Notes under the pieces: generated by a model
What the model was told of the DNA's origin: nothing
Databases searched by the model: none
What the model saw: the letters and a program-made list of their open reading frames with translations, nothing else
In this document: positions 7,726 through 16,014 of the stretch, piece by piece
Numbering within the stretch: the first letter of the stretch is position 1
Layout: each line of letters begins with the position of its first letter
Program-made: the position numbers and the translations under genes
NCBI RefSeq assembly: GCF_000285835.1
Contig: NZ_HE978605.1
Location: 3,466 to 67,465 of the forward strand
Direction of reading: 5' to 3'
Length of the DNA stretch: 64,000 nt
From: Brevibacterium senegalense
GTDB lineage: Bacteria > Actinomycetota > Actinomycetes > Actinomycetales > Brevibacteriaceae

Positions 7726-8094
7726 TCACAGGTAGAGGCCGGTCGCCTCGTCCGTGTCGGACTCCGCGATCGCGTGGACGTCGCGCTCGCGCAGCAGGAC
7801 GTACGCCGTGCCCTCGAGCTCGACCTCGGCCAGATCCTGGGGGTCGTAGAGGATGGAATCACCGATCTCCACCTGGCGCACCAGGGGTCCCGCGGCGGTC
7901 ACCGCGCCCCACGCCAGCCGCTTGCCCACGGCCGCGGTCGCCGGGATGAGGATGCCGGCGGACGAGGTCCGCTCCCCCGGTTCCTTGCCGGGACGCACGA
8001 GGAGGCGGTCGTGCAGCATGCGGATGCGCACCTCGGGAGCAGAATCCTCCGCCCCCGAGGCCGCGGTCACCTCAGACGTTGAGCCGTCAGCCAC
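7726..8094 (-). CDS. GroES-like co-chaperonin family protein
   Basis: The 122-residue protein carries a Cpn10 domain from about residue 26: MLHDRLLVRPGKEP, SSAGILIPATA, then the AWGAVTAAG and VEIGDSILYDPQ segments that match GroES strands, and ends with YVLLRERDVHAIAE. Bona fide GroES seals the GroEL ring; no GroEL gene is nearby, so this could be a GroES paralogue with another partner. A GTG at 8094 is taken as start, overlapping the upstream DUF3618 gene by eight bases and preceded by GGGGCGGG. An internal ATG just before LHDRLLV is the alternative. An acidic leader of ~25 residues precedes the domain. Confidence 0.75.
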   Translation of the reverse strand: MADGSTSEVTAASGAEDSAPEVRIRMLHDRLLVRPGKEPGERTSSAGILIPATAAVGKRLAWGAVTAAGPLVRQVEIGDSILYDPQDLAEVELEGTAYVLLRERDVHAIAESDTDEATGLYL

Positions 8095-8374
8095 GCCCGC
8101 CCCGGCTGGCGAAGAAGCCGATCGTCGCGACGGCCACCAGGAGACCGCCGCCCACCAGGGCGAGACGGTCCACCTTGGGCGAGCCCTGCTCGTCGATGAC
8201 CAGCGAGCGCGCGGAATCCGCCGCACGCGCGGTCAGGGCCTTGGGGTGCAGACGACCCACGAGCTCGTCGATCCCCGCAGCCAGGCGCTGCTCGCGCAGG
8301 CGGATCGACTCGACGAGCTGGTCACGGGACGCGTTGTCGACGGTCACGTCCGAGGTGTACACGTTCGTGGACAT
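8087..8374 (-). CDS. DUF3618 domain membrane protein
   Basis: The 95-residue protein has the DUF3618 pattern at residues 18-45 (LVESIRLREQRLAAGIDELV followed by GRLHPK), predicted to be helical. One membrane segment lies near the C-terminus (about 70-89, LALVGGGLLVAVATIGFFAS), and the tail is RGGRG. DUF3618 proteins are widespread in actinobacteria and have no established biochemical role. It is the first gene of a two-gene minus-strand unit with the GroES-like gene, which it overlaps by eight bases. Confidence 0.8.
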   Translation of the reverse strand: MSTNVYTSDVTVDNASRDQLVESIRLREQRLAAGIDELVGRLHPKALTARAADSARSLVIDEQGSPKVDRLALVGGGLLVAVATIGFFASRGGRG

Positions 8375-8507
8375 GCGGTCACTTCCTCACAGGCGATGGT
8401 GTCTGGGCGCGTCTGGCGCCTTCACCTCCGAGCCTACCGCGTCCGCGCCTGCCAGTAGGGTGGGACGCGACCAGACACGCCCGCAGTGACGAGGAGACGA
8501 CATCCCC

Positions 8508-8978
8508 ATGACCCGCTTCGAACCCGGCGACGCCGCTCCGGACTTCACCCTGACGGACTCGACCGGCGCGCAGGTGAGCCTGTCGGACTACCGCGGGCAG
8601 CGCGTGGTCGTCTACTTCTACCCCGCCGCGATGACACCCGGCTGCACCACGCAGGCGTGCGACTTCCGTGATTCGCTGGACGCTCTGACGGCCCAGGGCA
8701 TCGCCGTTCTGGGCATCTCCCCGGACACCCCGGACAAGCTCGCGACCTTCGTCGAGCGCGATGGCCTCACCTTCCCCCTCCTGTCCGACCCGGACAAGGA
8801 GGTCCTCAGGGCGTGGGGCGCCTTCGGCGAGAAGAAGAACTACGGCAAGGTCGTCCAGGGCGTCATCCGCTCGACGGTGGTCGTCGATGCAGAGGGCGTC
8901 GTGGAGCTCGCGATGTACAACGTCAAGGCGACCGGCCACGTCGCGCGCCTGCGGAAGGCCCTCAAGATCGACGACTGA
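8508..8978 (+). CDS. bcp: Thioredoxin-dependent thiol peroxidase (Bcp/PrxQ-type peroxiredoxin)
   Basis: This 156-residue cytoplasmic peroxiredoxin reduces hydrogen and organic peroxides using thioredoxin. The peroxidatic Cys46 is in the motif TPGCTTQACDFRD, with the resolving Cys51 five residues later, the Bcp/PrxQ arrangement. The thioredoxin fold shows YFYPAAMTPG, FPLLSDPDKEVLRAWGAFGE and a final strand with STVVVDAEG. A GAGGAG site lies upstream of the ATG. It diverges from the DUF3618/GroES-like pair and is followed 44 bases later by tRNA-Leu. Confidence 0.93.
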   Translation: MTRFEPGDAAPDFTLTDSTGAQVSLSDYRGQRVVVYFYPAAMTPGCTTQACDFRDSLDALTAQGIAVLGISPDTPDKLATFVERDGLTFPLLSDPDKEVLRAWGAFGEKKNYGKVVQGVIRSTVVVDAEGVVELAMYNVKATGHVARLRKALKIDD

Positions 8979-9022
8979 GGCCACGACCCGCGCCCCAGTC
9001 GCTGTAGACTCGACCGCTGAGC

Positions 9023-9104
<82 letters not shown>

Positions 9105-9116
9105 CCGGCAAGTTCC

Positions 9117-9143
9117 GGAGGGCCCCGTTCTGCGGGGCTCTCC
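9117..9143. terminator. Terminator after tRNA-Leu
   Basis: GGAGGGCCCCG (9117-9127) and CGGGGCTCTCC (9133-9143) form an 11-bp stem with one G-T pair and loop TTCTG. It lies between tRNA-Leu and the convergent methyltransferase gene. Confidence 0.7.
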
Positions 9144-9183
9144 GTCGTCTCACCGCGGCTGCGCGCCGGCCCGGCTCACCGGC

Positions 9184-9234
9184 CCGTGCCGGTCACCCCC
9201 GCGTGCGGGTCACCCCCGCGTGCCGGTCAGCACC
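9184..9234. repeat. 17-bp tandem repeat, three copies
   Basis: Three successive 17-base units (starting at 9184, 9201 and 9218) share CGTGCCGGTCACCCCC with a few substitutions. The last unit forms the 3' end of the methyltransferase gene, so copy number affects its final codons and trailer. Confidence 0.7.
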
Positions 9235-10565
9235 GTGAAGCGGCGGTCGCGCGCCCACTGCTCGACGTCGTCCAGGACCCGTTCCAGATGCGACCGGTAC
9301 CGCAGGTGCGAGTTGTGCACCAGCACCAGCCGACCGCCCGGGGCCAGCAGCCGCGCCGCGGACTCGATGAGCGCGTGCGCCGTAGCCGTCGTGACGGTGT
9401 GCCCCTCATGGAACGGCGGGTTGAGCGTCACGAGGTCGAAAGTGCCCTCCTCCACGACCGCACCGTCCGGCCCCGACCACGGCAGCGGTGCCGTGCCGTC
9501 CGCGTGCACAGCGACCACCCTCCGGTCGGGATCCTCCCGCACCCCCGGCGAATTCCCGACGGTCACCTCCGTCGAGTCCACCGCCGCCCGCACGTCGTCC
9601 ACGCCCCACAGCTCCGCGCCCGGGATCAGGGTCCCCAGCGCCGCCAGCAGCCACCCGTTGCCGCACCCCAGATCCAGCACGGACCGCATCCCCGCAGCCG
9701 AGGCCGTCCACCGATGCGCGATCGCCTGCACCATCAGCTGAGCTCCGGCGTCCGCGGTCGTGCCGCCGAAGGTGCCCGGCCACGCAGTGACGGACAGATC
9801 CGGCACGCCTGACGCCGGTGATGCGGCCGTCGAGAACGAGAAGCCGTCCTCGTCCCTGACCTCCTCATCGAGCGGTTCCACTCCGATGAGCAGCCGCGAC
9901 TTCCGGACCCCCGGCGACACGTGCACCTGACGGAACGACTCCCTCAGCACACTGCCCAGGCGCGGACTCAGATGCTTGTCACGGCCGGCGACCACGACCT
10001 CGGCGGCGGTACCGGCACCGTCCTGCAGCAGCTGCCGGACGACGGCCACCTGCTTGGGTGCCTCCACGACGACGCGGACCCCGCTGGGCGACGACCCGGC
10101 CGTCTCCTCCATCCCACCGCCCGCAGGCGCTGCCTCAGTCCCGGCAGCGCTGCGGAACGCGGCTGCGAGCGCGTCCGCGCGGGTCTCGTGCAGCACGACC
10201 GCCTCCCACGCGTCCGCGGGCAGGTGGCCGACCGCCATCCGGACCGCTCGTGCGGCCTGCGCGGAATCGTTCCACGCGTGCACCTGCGGCGCTCCCGCCA
10301 GTGCGGCGACGAGTACGAGCGCACCCGTGGGGTCGTCGAGGACGACGGTGACGGGCTGAGGAGCAGCGTCGTCGGCAGGTACGGCCAGCGCCCTGCCGGA
10401 CACGTCCAGGACTCCGTGGGCGCGGCCCAGCAGGTACTCCTCGACGAGTCGGGCCGTGGGGTGTCCCTGCGGCCAGTCGGGATCGAAGCGGGCGAGGACG
10501 GCGTCGGCCTCCTCCAGCGACCTCGACACGGCGGTCGCGGGTTCCGGCAGCAGAGACGAAGGCAT
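9210..10565 (-). CDS. SAM-dependent methyltransferase, RsmC/RlmG-like
   Basis: The 451-residue protein has a two-domain plan. The N-terminal ~230 residues form a degenerate methyltransferase-like domain (VTVVLDDPTGALVLVAALAG). The C-terminal domain is complete: SAM motif I is VLDLGCGNGWLLAALG and the N6/N2-type motif IV is NPPFH, followed by GGRLVLVHNSHLRY. This duplicated architecture and NPPF motif are typical of the 16S/23S rRNA guanine-N2 methyltransferases RsmC and RlmG. The exact target nucleotide cannot be read from sequence. It is transcribed convergently with tRNA-Leu and divergently from the stress protein gene. Confidence 0.85.
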   Translation of the reverse strand: MPSSLLPEPATAVSRSLEEADAVLARFDPDWPQGHPTARLVEEYLLGRAHGVLDVSGRALAVPADDAAPQPVTVVLDDPTGALVLVAALAGAPQVHAWNDSAQAARAVRMAVGHLPADAWEAVVLHETRADALAAAFRSAAGTEAAPAGGGMEETAGSSPSGVRVVVEAPKQVAVVRQLLQDGAGTAAEVVVAGRDKHLSPRLGSVLRESFRQVHVSPGVRKSRLLIGVEPLDEEVRDEDGFSFSTAASPASGVPDLSVTAWPGTFGGTTADAGAQLMVQAIAHRWTASAAGMRSVLDLGCGNGWLLAALGTLIPGAELWGVDDVRAAVDSTEVTVGNSPGVREDPDRRVVAVHADGTAPLPWSGPDGAVVEEGTFDLVTLNPPFHEGHTVTTATAHALIESAARLLAPGGRLVLVHNSHLRYRSHLERVLDDVEQWARDRRFTVLTGTRG

Positions 10566-10632
10566 GACCCGGAGTCTACGGGCTTATAGGCTGGTGACAG
10601 GTCTCATCGTCACGCATGCAGAGGAGCACGCC

Positions 10633-11028
10633 ATGACCATTCTCGTGGGTTACACCCCCACCTCCGCCGGCCGCGCCGCCGTCGACTTCGCCATCGAGGA
10701 GGCCACCGTCCGCAACACGGATCTGCTGGTCATCAACGCAGGGATCGGCGAGCAGAAGGACGAGGCGGGCGTCGCGGGCGACAAGCAGATGGAGGCGCTG
10801 CGGGCCGCACTCACGGAGTCCGGAGTCCAGTTCTCCCTCGTCCAGCATCTGCGCGGCAACGACGCCGCAGAGGAGCTGCTGGCGGTCGCGGAGGACAACC
10901 AGAACATCACGATGATCGTCATCGGCTCGCGCCGCCGCTCGCCGGTGGGCAAGCTCATCATGGGGTCGACCGGCCAGCGCATCATCCTGGGTGCAAACGT
11001 GCCCGTCGTCGCGGTCAAGGGCAGCTGA
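10633..11028 (+). CDS. Universal stress protein (UspA family)
   Basis: The 131-residue single-domain protein has the family start ILVGYTPTSAGRAAVDFAIE. The ATP-binding loop near the end (about 99-117) reads IGSRRRSPVGKLIMGSTGQR, close to the G-2X-G-9X-G(S/T) consensus, so nucleotide binding is likely. It is small, soluble and cytoplasmic. The ATG at 10633 follows GAGGAG by seven bases. It is a single-gene unit closed by a 19-bp terminator. Confidence 0.9.
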   Translation: MTILVGYTPTSAGRAAVDFAIEEATVRNTDLLVINAGIGEQKDEAGVAGDKQMEALRAALTESGVQFSLVQHLRGNDAAEELLAVAEDNQNITMIVIGSRRRSPVGKLIMGSTGQRIILGANVPVVAVKGS

Positions 11029-11114
11029 CGCGGCACCGGGTCACGGGCGGCTGACGCGGGCGCATCACGCTCGGACCCGCACGACGGCCCCACGACCGCC
11101 CGACGCCGAACACG

Positions 11115-11157
11115 CTGGAGGCCCGCGGAGCACATTCTGTGCTCCGCGGGCCTCCAG
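11115..11157. terminator. Bidirectional terminator between usp and sucD
   Basis: Perfect 19-bp arms (CTGGAGGCCCGCGGAGCAC at 11115-11133, complement at 11139-11157) with loop ATTCT lie between two convergent genes. Confidence 0.88.
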
Positions 11158-11213
11158 TTGTCCGACCCGCAGGCGCGGATCAGGGCTCAGCGCATGTCAG
11201 CGCTCTGCGGATC

Positions 11214-12113
11214 TCAGGCGTCCAGCAGCTCGCGCAGCAGCTGCGCGGTCTCCGTGGGGGTCTTGCCCACCTTGACGCCGGCGGCCTCGAGGGCCTCCTT
11301 CTTGGCCTGCGCGGTGCCGGAGGAACCGGACACGATCGCACCGGCGTGGCCCATCGTCTTGCCCTCGGGGGCGGTGAAGCCCGCGACGTAGCCGGCGACC
11401 GGCTTCGTGACGTTCTTCTTGATGAACTCCGCCGCACGCTCCTCGGCGTCGCCGCCGATCTCGCCGATCATGACGATCGCCTCGGTCTCCGGGTCCGCCT
11501 CGAACGCCTCGAGGGCGTCGATGTGCGTCGTGCCGATGACGGGGTCGCCGCCGATGCCGATCGCGGTGGAGAAGCCCAGGTCCCGCAGCTCGTACATCAT
11601 CTGGTAGGTCAGCGTGCCGGACTTCGACACGAGGCCGATCGTGCCGGCCTTCGTGATGTTCGCGGGGATGATGCCCGCCAGCGCCTGGCCGGGGGTGATG
11701 ATGCCCGGGCAGTTGGGGCCGATGATCCGGGTCTTGTTGCCCAGCTCCTGGGCGTGCGCCCACACAGCCGCCGAGTCCTGGACCGGGATGCCCTCCGTGA
11801 TGATGACGAGCATGCCGATGCCCGCATCGATCGCCTCGAACGCCGCGTCCTTGGAGAACGCCGGCGGCACGAACGCGACGGACACGTCTGCGCCGGTCTT
11901 CTCCATGGCCTCGGAGACGGAGCCGAACACGGGCAGCTCGACGGCCTCGCCGTTCGCGTCCGTGTGGGAGACGGTCGTGCCCGCCTTGCGCGCGTTGACA
12001 CCGCCCACCACGTTCGACCCGGCCGCCAGCATGCGGGCCGTGTGCTTGGTGCCCTCACCGCCCGTGATGCCCTGGACGATGATCTTGGAATCCTTCGTGA
12101 GGAAGATCGCCAT
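11214..12113 (-). CDS. sucD: Succinate--CoA ligase, alpha subunit
   Basis: The 299-residue subunit has the CoA-binding Rossmann domain at the N-terminus ([20 protein letters not shown]), the GPNCPG loop, and the ligase domain carrying the phosphohistidine in [13 protein letters not shown]. With SucC it interconverts succinyl-CoA and succinate with nucleoside triphosphate formation in the TCA cycle. It follows sucC by 25 bases in the same operon. The ATG at 12113 gives the usual start MAIFL. Confidence 0.95.
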   Translation of the reverse strand: MAIFLTKDSKIIVQGITGGEGTKHTARMLAAGSNVVGGVNARKAGTTVSHTDANGEAVELPVFGSVSEAMEKTGADVSVAFVPPAFSKDAAFEAIDAGIGMLVIITEGIPVQDSAAVWAHAQELGNKTRIIGPNCPGIITPGQALAGIIPANITKAGTIGLVSKSGTLTYQMMYELRDLGFSTAIGIGGDPVIGTTHIDALEAFEADPETEAIVMIGEIGGDAEERAAEFIKKNVTKPVAGYVAGFTAPEGKTMGHAGAIVSGSSGTAQAKKEALEAAGVKVGKTPTETAQLLRELLDA

Positions 12114-12138
12114 TTTTCTAGTCAGTCCTTTCGAGGGC

Positions 12139-13308
12139 TCAGCGGCCGGCCGCGAGCTGGGCGGCCTTGTCGGCTCCGCCGTCCATGGTGTCGATCTGCG
12201 TGACGAGCGGGTGGTTCGCCTCATCGAGGATGCGGCGCCCCTCCTCCACGTTGTTGCCGTCCAGGCGGACGACCAGGGGCTTGGTCGCGGAGTCGCCCAG
12301 GATCTCCAGCGCCTTCACGATGCCGTCGGCCACCGCGTCGCACGCGGTGATGCCGCCGAACACGTTGACGAACACGCTCTTGACCTGGTCGTCGCCCAGG
12401 ATGACGTCGAGGCCGTTGGCCATGACCTCCGCCGAGGCGCCGCCGCCGATGTCCAGGAAGTTCGCGGGCTTCACGCCGCCGTGATTCTCACCGGCGTACG
12501 CGACGACGTCCAGCGTGGACATGACGAGTCCCGCGCCGTTGCCGATGATGCCGACCTCGCCGTCCAGCTTCACGTAGTTGAGGTCCAGCTTCTTCGCCTT
12601 GAGCTCCAGCGGGTCCTCCGCGTCGATGTCGCGCAGCGCCTCGTGGTTCTCGTGGCGGAACTCCGCGTTCTCGTCCAGGGAGACCTTGCCGTCCAGCGCG
12701 ACGATGTCGCCGGCACCGGTCTTGACGAGCGGGTTGACCTCGACGAGCGTCGCGTCCTCGCCCTGGAAGACGTCCCAGAGCTTCACGAGGACGGGGATCA
12801 GCTTGTCCGTCGTCTCCGCGTCGAAGCCTGCGGTCTCCGCGATCTCGCGGGCCTTCGCCTCGTCGATGCCGGTGATCGCGTTGACCGGGACCTTCGCCAG
12901 CGCTTCGGGGCGCTCGACCGCGAGCTCCTCGATGTCCATGCCGCCCTCCTTCGAGCACATGGCGAGGTAGGTGCGATTCGCGCGGTCCAGCAGGATGGAG
13001 AAGTAGTACTCCTCCGCGATGTCCGCGCCCTCGGCGATCATGACGCGCTTGGTGACGTGGCCCTTGATGTCCAGGCCCAGGATCTCCTCTGCGCGCTGAG
13101 CGGCCTCATCGGGGTTGTGGGCCAGCTTGACGCCGCCGGCCTTGCCACGGCCGCCGATCTTGACCTGGGACTTCACGACGACGGTGCCGCCGCCCAGGGC
13201 CTCAGCGCCCTTCTTCGCCTCTTCCGGGGTGTCTGCGACCTCTGCACGGAGCACGGGCACACCGTGCTCCTCGAACAGGTCACGGGCCTGATACTCGAAA
13301 AGATCCAC
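12139..13308 (-). CDS. sucC: Succinate--CoA ligase, beta subunit
   Basis: The 389-residue ATP-grasp subunit starts at GTG ([20 protein letters not shown]) with AAGGAAG six bases upstream; reading further 5' gives non-family sequence. The nucleotide-binding segment [20 protein letters not shown] and the [18 protein letters not shown] region that forms the active site with SucD are intact. It is the first gene of the sucCD operon. The 243-base gap to the divergent MarR gene must carry promoters for both. Confidence 0.95.
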   Translation of the reverse strand: MDLFEYQARDLFEEHGVPVLRAEVADTPEEAKKGAEALGGGTVVVKSQVKIGGRGKAGGVKLAHNPDEAAQRAEEILGLDIKGHVTKRVMIAEGADIAEEYYFSILLDRANRTYLAMCSKEGGMDIEELAVERPEALAKVPVNAITGIDEAKAREIAETAGFDAETTDKLIPVLVKLWDVFQGEDATLVEVNPLVKTGAGDIVALDGKVSLDENAEFRHENHEALRDIDAEDPLELKAKKLDLNYVKLDGEVGIIGNGAGLVMSTLDVVAYAGENHGGVKPANFLDIGGGASAEVMANGLDVILGDDQVKSVFVNVFGGITACDAVADGIVKALEILGDSATKPLVVRLDGNNVEEGRRILDEANHPLVTQIDTMDGGADKAAQLAAGR

Positions 13309-13526
13309 GTATCTTCCTTCGTGTGTTGTGTCACCGACAGCCGTCGCGATCCAGCGACCGCTCCGGCTTCCGTCTGCGGTTTGGCTTTCAGGAAACTCAA
13401 CCACCCGTCAGTCTAGACCCGTTGCGGTGGCCATGACCGGGGTCGCGATGTGGGCCTCGCGACAGCCGTGTCCCGCAGGTTCCCGCCGAATCCGCGGAAC
13501 GCGCAAGTCGCTTCGGCACAAAGAAT

Positions 13527-13538
13527 CTTGACTTCAAG
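13527..13538. promoter_or_regulatory. Candidate MarR operator
   Basis: CTTGACTTCAAG is two perfect five-base arms (CTTGA/TCAAG) around CT, 13 bases before the MarR start codon. TTGA-N2-TCAA palindromes are typical sites for MarR-family dimers, so autoregulation is likely. Confidence 0.65.
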
Positions 13539-13551
13539 CTATCCTTGCTCC

Positions 13552-14259
13552 ATGGAAGAGGCACCGGATGAGGTCGACCGGATCGTCGCCGCGTGGCGCG
13601 ACGTCCGTCCCGATCTCGATGTCGCGCCCATGCAGATCCTCTCCCGCGTCACCCGCCTGTCGCGCCAGCTGGACCGCAAGCGGAAAGCCGTCTTCGCCTC
13701 CCACGGCCTGGAGATCTGGGCCTTCGACGTCCTGTCCTCCCTGCGCCGGGCCGGGGACCCCTATCAGATGTCGCCGTCCGCGCTCACGGTCGAGCTGCTC
13801 GTCACCTCCGGCACGATGACGAACCGGATCGACCGCCTCGTCACGGCCGGCTGGGTCTCGCGCCAGCGCGATCCCGCCGACCGCCGCGGCATCCTCGTGA
13901 GCCTCACGGAGGAGGGCCGGCAGAAGGTCGACGACGCGCTGGCGGACTTCCTCCACCTCGAGGCCCAGATGCTGCGTGCACTCGACGACGCCGAGTGCAC
14001 GACCCTCACCGATTCTCTGCGGCACCTGGTCGCCAGCGTCGAGTCCGTCGATCCGTTCGAGACCGACGACTCCCCGATCGAAGACACCTCCGCCGAGGCC
14101 GGGGAGACATCCGCTCTCCACCCGGCTCGCACTGTCGCAGGCATAGACGGCTCCGGGTCCTCCACGCCCCTTCAGGAAGATCCGGCCGTGGACGAACCGG
14201 TCGCAGCTCCCGCCGCATCGGCCGCCGCGCGCGGCTCGGATCTGCTCGATTCCGCCTGA
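13552..14259 (+). CDS. MarR-family transcriptional regulator with C-terminal extension
   Basis: The protein has 235 residues; MarR proteins usually have about 140-170. Residues 20-165 form the family domain, with recognition-helix region PSALTVELLVTSGTMTNRID and wing VSRQRDPADRRGILVSLTEEG. The remaining ~70 residues are Ser/Thr/Ala/Pro/acid-rich and probably disordered. The ATG at 13552 is the natural start; further upstream the sequence is promoter-like. A CTTGA-CT-TCAAG palindrome immediately upstream suggests self-repression. Its ligand and other targets are not evident; the divergent sucCD operon is a possible target. Confidence 0.85.
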   Translation: MEEAPDEVDRIVAAWRDVRPDLDVAPMQILSRVTRLSRQLDRKRKAVFASHGLEIWAFDVLSSLRRAGDPYQMSPSALTVELLVTSGTMTNRIDRLVTAGWVSRQRDPADRRGILVSLTEEGRQKVDDALADFLHLEAQMLRALDDAECTTLTDSLRHLVASVESVDPFETDDSPIEDTSAEAGETSALHPARTVAGIDGSGSSTPLQEDPAVDEPVAAPAASAAARGSDLLDSA

Positions 14260-14317
14260 GCGCACGTACACTGGCGAGCACCGTCCTCTCTTCCCCCACT
14301 CGGAGGATCACTCGACC

Positions 14318-15217
14318 ATGCGCACCCCCACCGGCTCCAGCCCCACGGCCCTGAACCGCACCAGTGCACTCCCTGCCCGCTATCGGTCCCCGCGCAGCGC
14401 TGGACTGTCACTCGCCGCCGTGCTGGGCACCGTCGCCCTCACCGCCGGCTGCCAGGTGGCCGAGGGCGAGCGCCCCGTCGAGACCCCGTCCGTCTCCGCC
14501 GAGGACGTCACCGCCGTCCCCACCCCCTCCGACCTGGACGTCGTTCCGGTCATCGACGTGAGTGCGGGTGGGCCCCAGGACACGGACGCCGTGTGGCAGG
14601 GCCTCGCCGCGGCCGCGGAAGCGGGTCAGAACGCGTACGTGCACGCGTGGATCCACACCTACCAGGAGGTGCCGGAGGAGGGCGAGGTCTCCCTCACGCC
14701 CGACACCCCGGACAGCGTGACGCTCACCGTCGACGACGCCTCCGCGGTCACGGCCGGCGAGGAGGGCTTCTTCCTCATCGACGCGACCGTGGGCGTCGAG
14801 CAGCTGGGCGACTCCGCCTTCGTCCTCACCGTCGAGGACACGGAGACCCGGTCGGAGCTGCTGCCCAAGGGCCCGGACGACGAGGCCCGCTGCACGGCGT
14901 CGGACGGGAACGAGCGCATCCAGGCGGCCTCGCAGGTCCTCGCGGACGTCCTCCGCGAGGACGATGCGGAGCAGCGTGAGCAGCTGCGGCTCCAGTGGGG
15001 CGCCTCCCCCGCTGTCTGGTGGGGCATCCAGCGCACCGCGATCTCACTCGTCGACACCGACGGGGACACCGCCGGCGACTTCCTCCTCGAGGCGTGCACC
15101 CCGTTCCTGGACGGCGAGGCCCCAGCGGACGAGGACGACGACGAGGCGAGCGACGACGCCGGTGGCGACAGCACGGGCGACGAAGACGCTTCCCTGGGCG
15201 ACAGCGCGGACAGCTGA
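14318..15217 (+). CDS. Lipoprotein of unknown function
   Basis: The 299-residue protein has a long basic N-terminus, a hydrophobic signal (about 27-41) and lipobox LTAGC with Cys45 as the probable lipidated residue. The mature part has about 200 ordered residues (for example VSLTPDTPDSVTLTVDD) with cysteines near 192 and 258, and ends in a highly acidic Asp/Glu/Ser tail. It would sit on the outer face of the membrane. I know no named family. It stands 58 bases after the MarR gene on the same strand and may be co-transcribed with it. Confidence 0.75.
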   Translation: MRTPTGSSPTALNRTSALPARYRSPRSAGLSLAAVLGTVALTAGCQVAEGERPVETPSVSAEDVTAVPTPSDLDVVPVIDVSAGGPQDTDAVWQGLAAAAEAGQNAYVHAWIHTYQEVPEEGEVSLTPDTPDSVTLTVDDASAVTAGEEGFFLIDATVGVEQLGDSAFVLTVEDTETRSELLPKGPDDEARCTASDGNERIQAASQVLADVLREDDAEQREQLRLQWGASPAVWWGIQRTAISLVDTDGDTAGDFLLEACTPFLDGEAPADEDDDEASDDAGGDSTGDEDASLGDSADS

Positions 15218-15249
15218 CCCACCACCCGCACTCCCACCCACTCACAGAA

Positions 15250-15323
15250 CGCGACACGCCGGGTGAGTGTCCGAGACACCTAGGCGAAACCATGTGTGTC
15301 GAACACTCACCCGGCGTGTCGCG
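15250..15323. repeat. Compound intergenic hairpin, copy C
   Basis: A perfect 21-bp inverted repeat (15250-15270 with 15303-15323, containing GACACGCCGGGTGAGTGT) encloses 32 bases. These carry a second small stem, GACAC/GTGTC, around CTAGGCGAAACC. It lies between convergent genes and could terminate both. Its nested design resembles the elements at 7436 and 54731. Confidence 0.8.
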
Positions 15324-15399
15324 ATGGGTGGGAAGGGTGGGGGCCGCCGGAGCGTTCAGCCCCCGGTGTGTCGCGTTCGGAGGGGGCGGAGGAGGGGGA

Positions 15400-16004
15400 T
15401 CACCACCGCTTGGGGGGCGGAGCCGGTGCGGACGGATGCGCCTCGTGGTACGCGATCGCGTCCTCGAACGCGTAGAGCACGCGGGGCTGGAAGATCGCGT
15501 AGAGGAACACGACCGCCGGCACGATCGCGGCCAGACCCAGCAGGGGCCCCGCCTGGAACGTCGAGACGCCGAACAGCGCCTGCAGCACCTGCCACGCGAT
15601 CGCGGCGGGACGCGCCCACCGGTGCATGACCCACAGCGACCGCGTCACGGCGATCATGCCCACGCCCAGGATCGCGAACATGACGCCCAGCGCCAGCAGC
15701 GAGGTCCCCAGCTGTCCCCCGGTCACCGCCAGCACGATGCACGCCCCGGCGACGGCCACGAGCGCCAGCGCCTCGAGCGCGACGACCGCGATCGCGACGT
15801 AGAGGTGACCGGGTCGCGGCGGCAGCGCTTCCGGGGCCGCCGCAGTGGGGCGGCTTCGTCCGCGGGCGGCTCCCCGCCCTCCGGACCCACGGCATTCACG
15901 GGCCGCTCCTCGACCCCTGGACCCACGGCGTCCGCGGGCGCCTCCGAGTCCTGCGGCACCCGCGGCTTCGGCTTCCCGGACCCCTTCTTCCGCTTCCTGC
16001 TCAA
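15400..16004 (-). pseudogene. Membrane protein gene with apparent one-base frameshift
   Basis: Two adjoining frames make one plausible protein. The 5' frame begins at TTG 16004, with GGGGGA four bases upstream and 10 bases after add. It reads SRKRKKGSGKPKPRVPQ and a Pro/Glu/Gly-rich linker to PPADEAAP (about 15845). The hydrophobic part, about 135 residues with four membrane segments (PRPGHLYVAIAVVALEALAL, TSLLALGVMFAILGVGMIAV and on to APPPKRW), is in another frame that has no ATG or GTG start before its first helix. A one-base deletion near 15815-15850 would explain both. A sequencing error or programmed -1 shift are alternatives; translation from GTG at 15759 would cut helix 1. Confidence 0.6.
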
Positions 16005-16014
16005 GGATCCCCCG

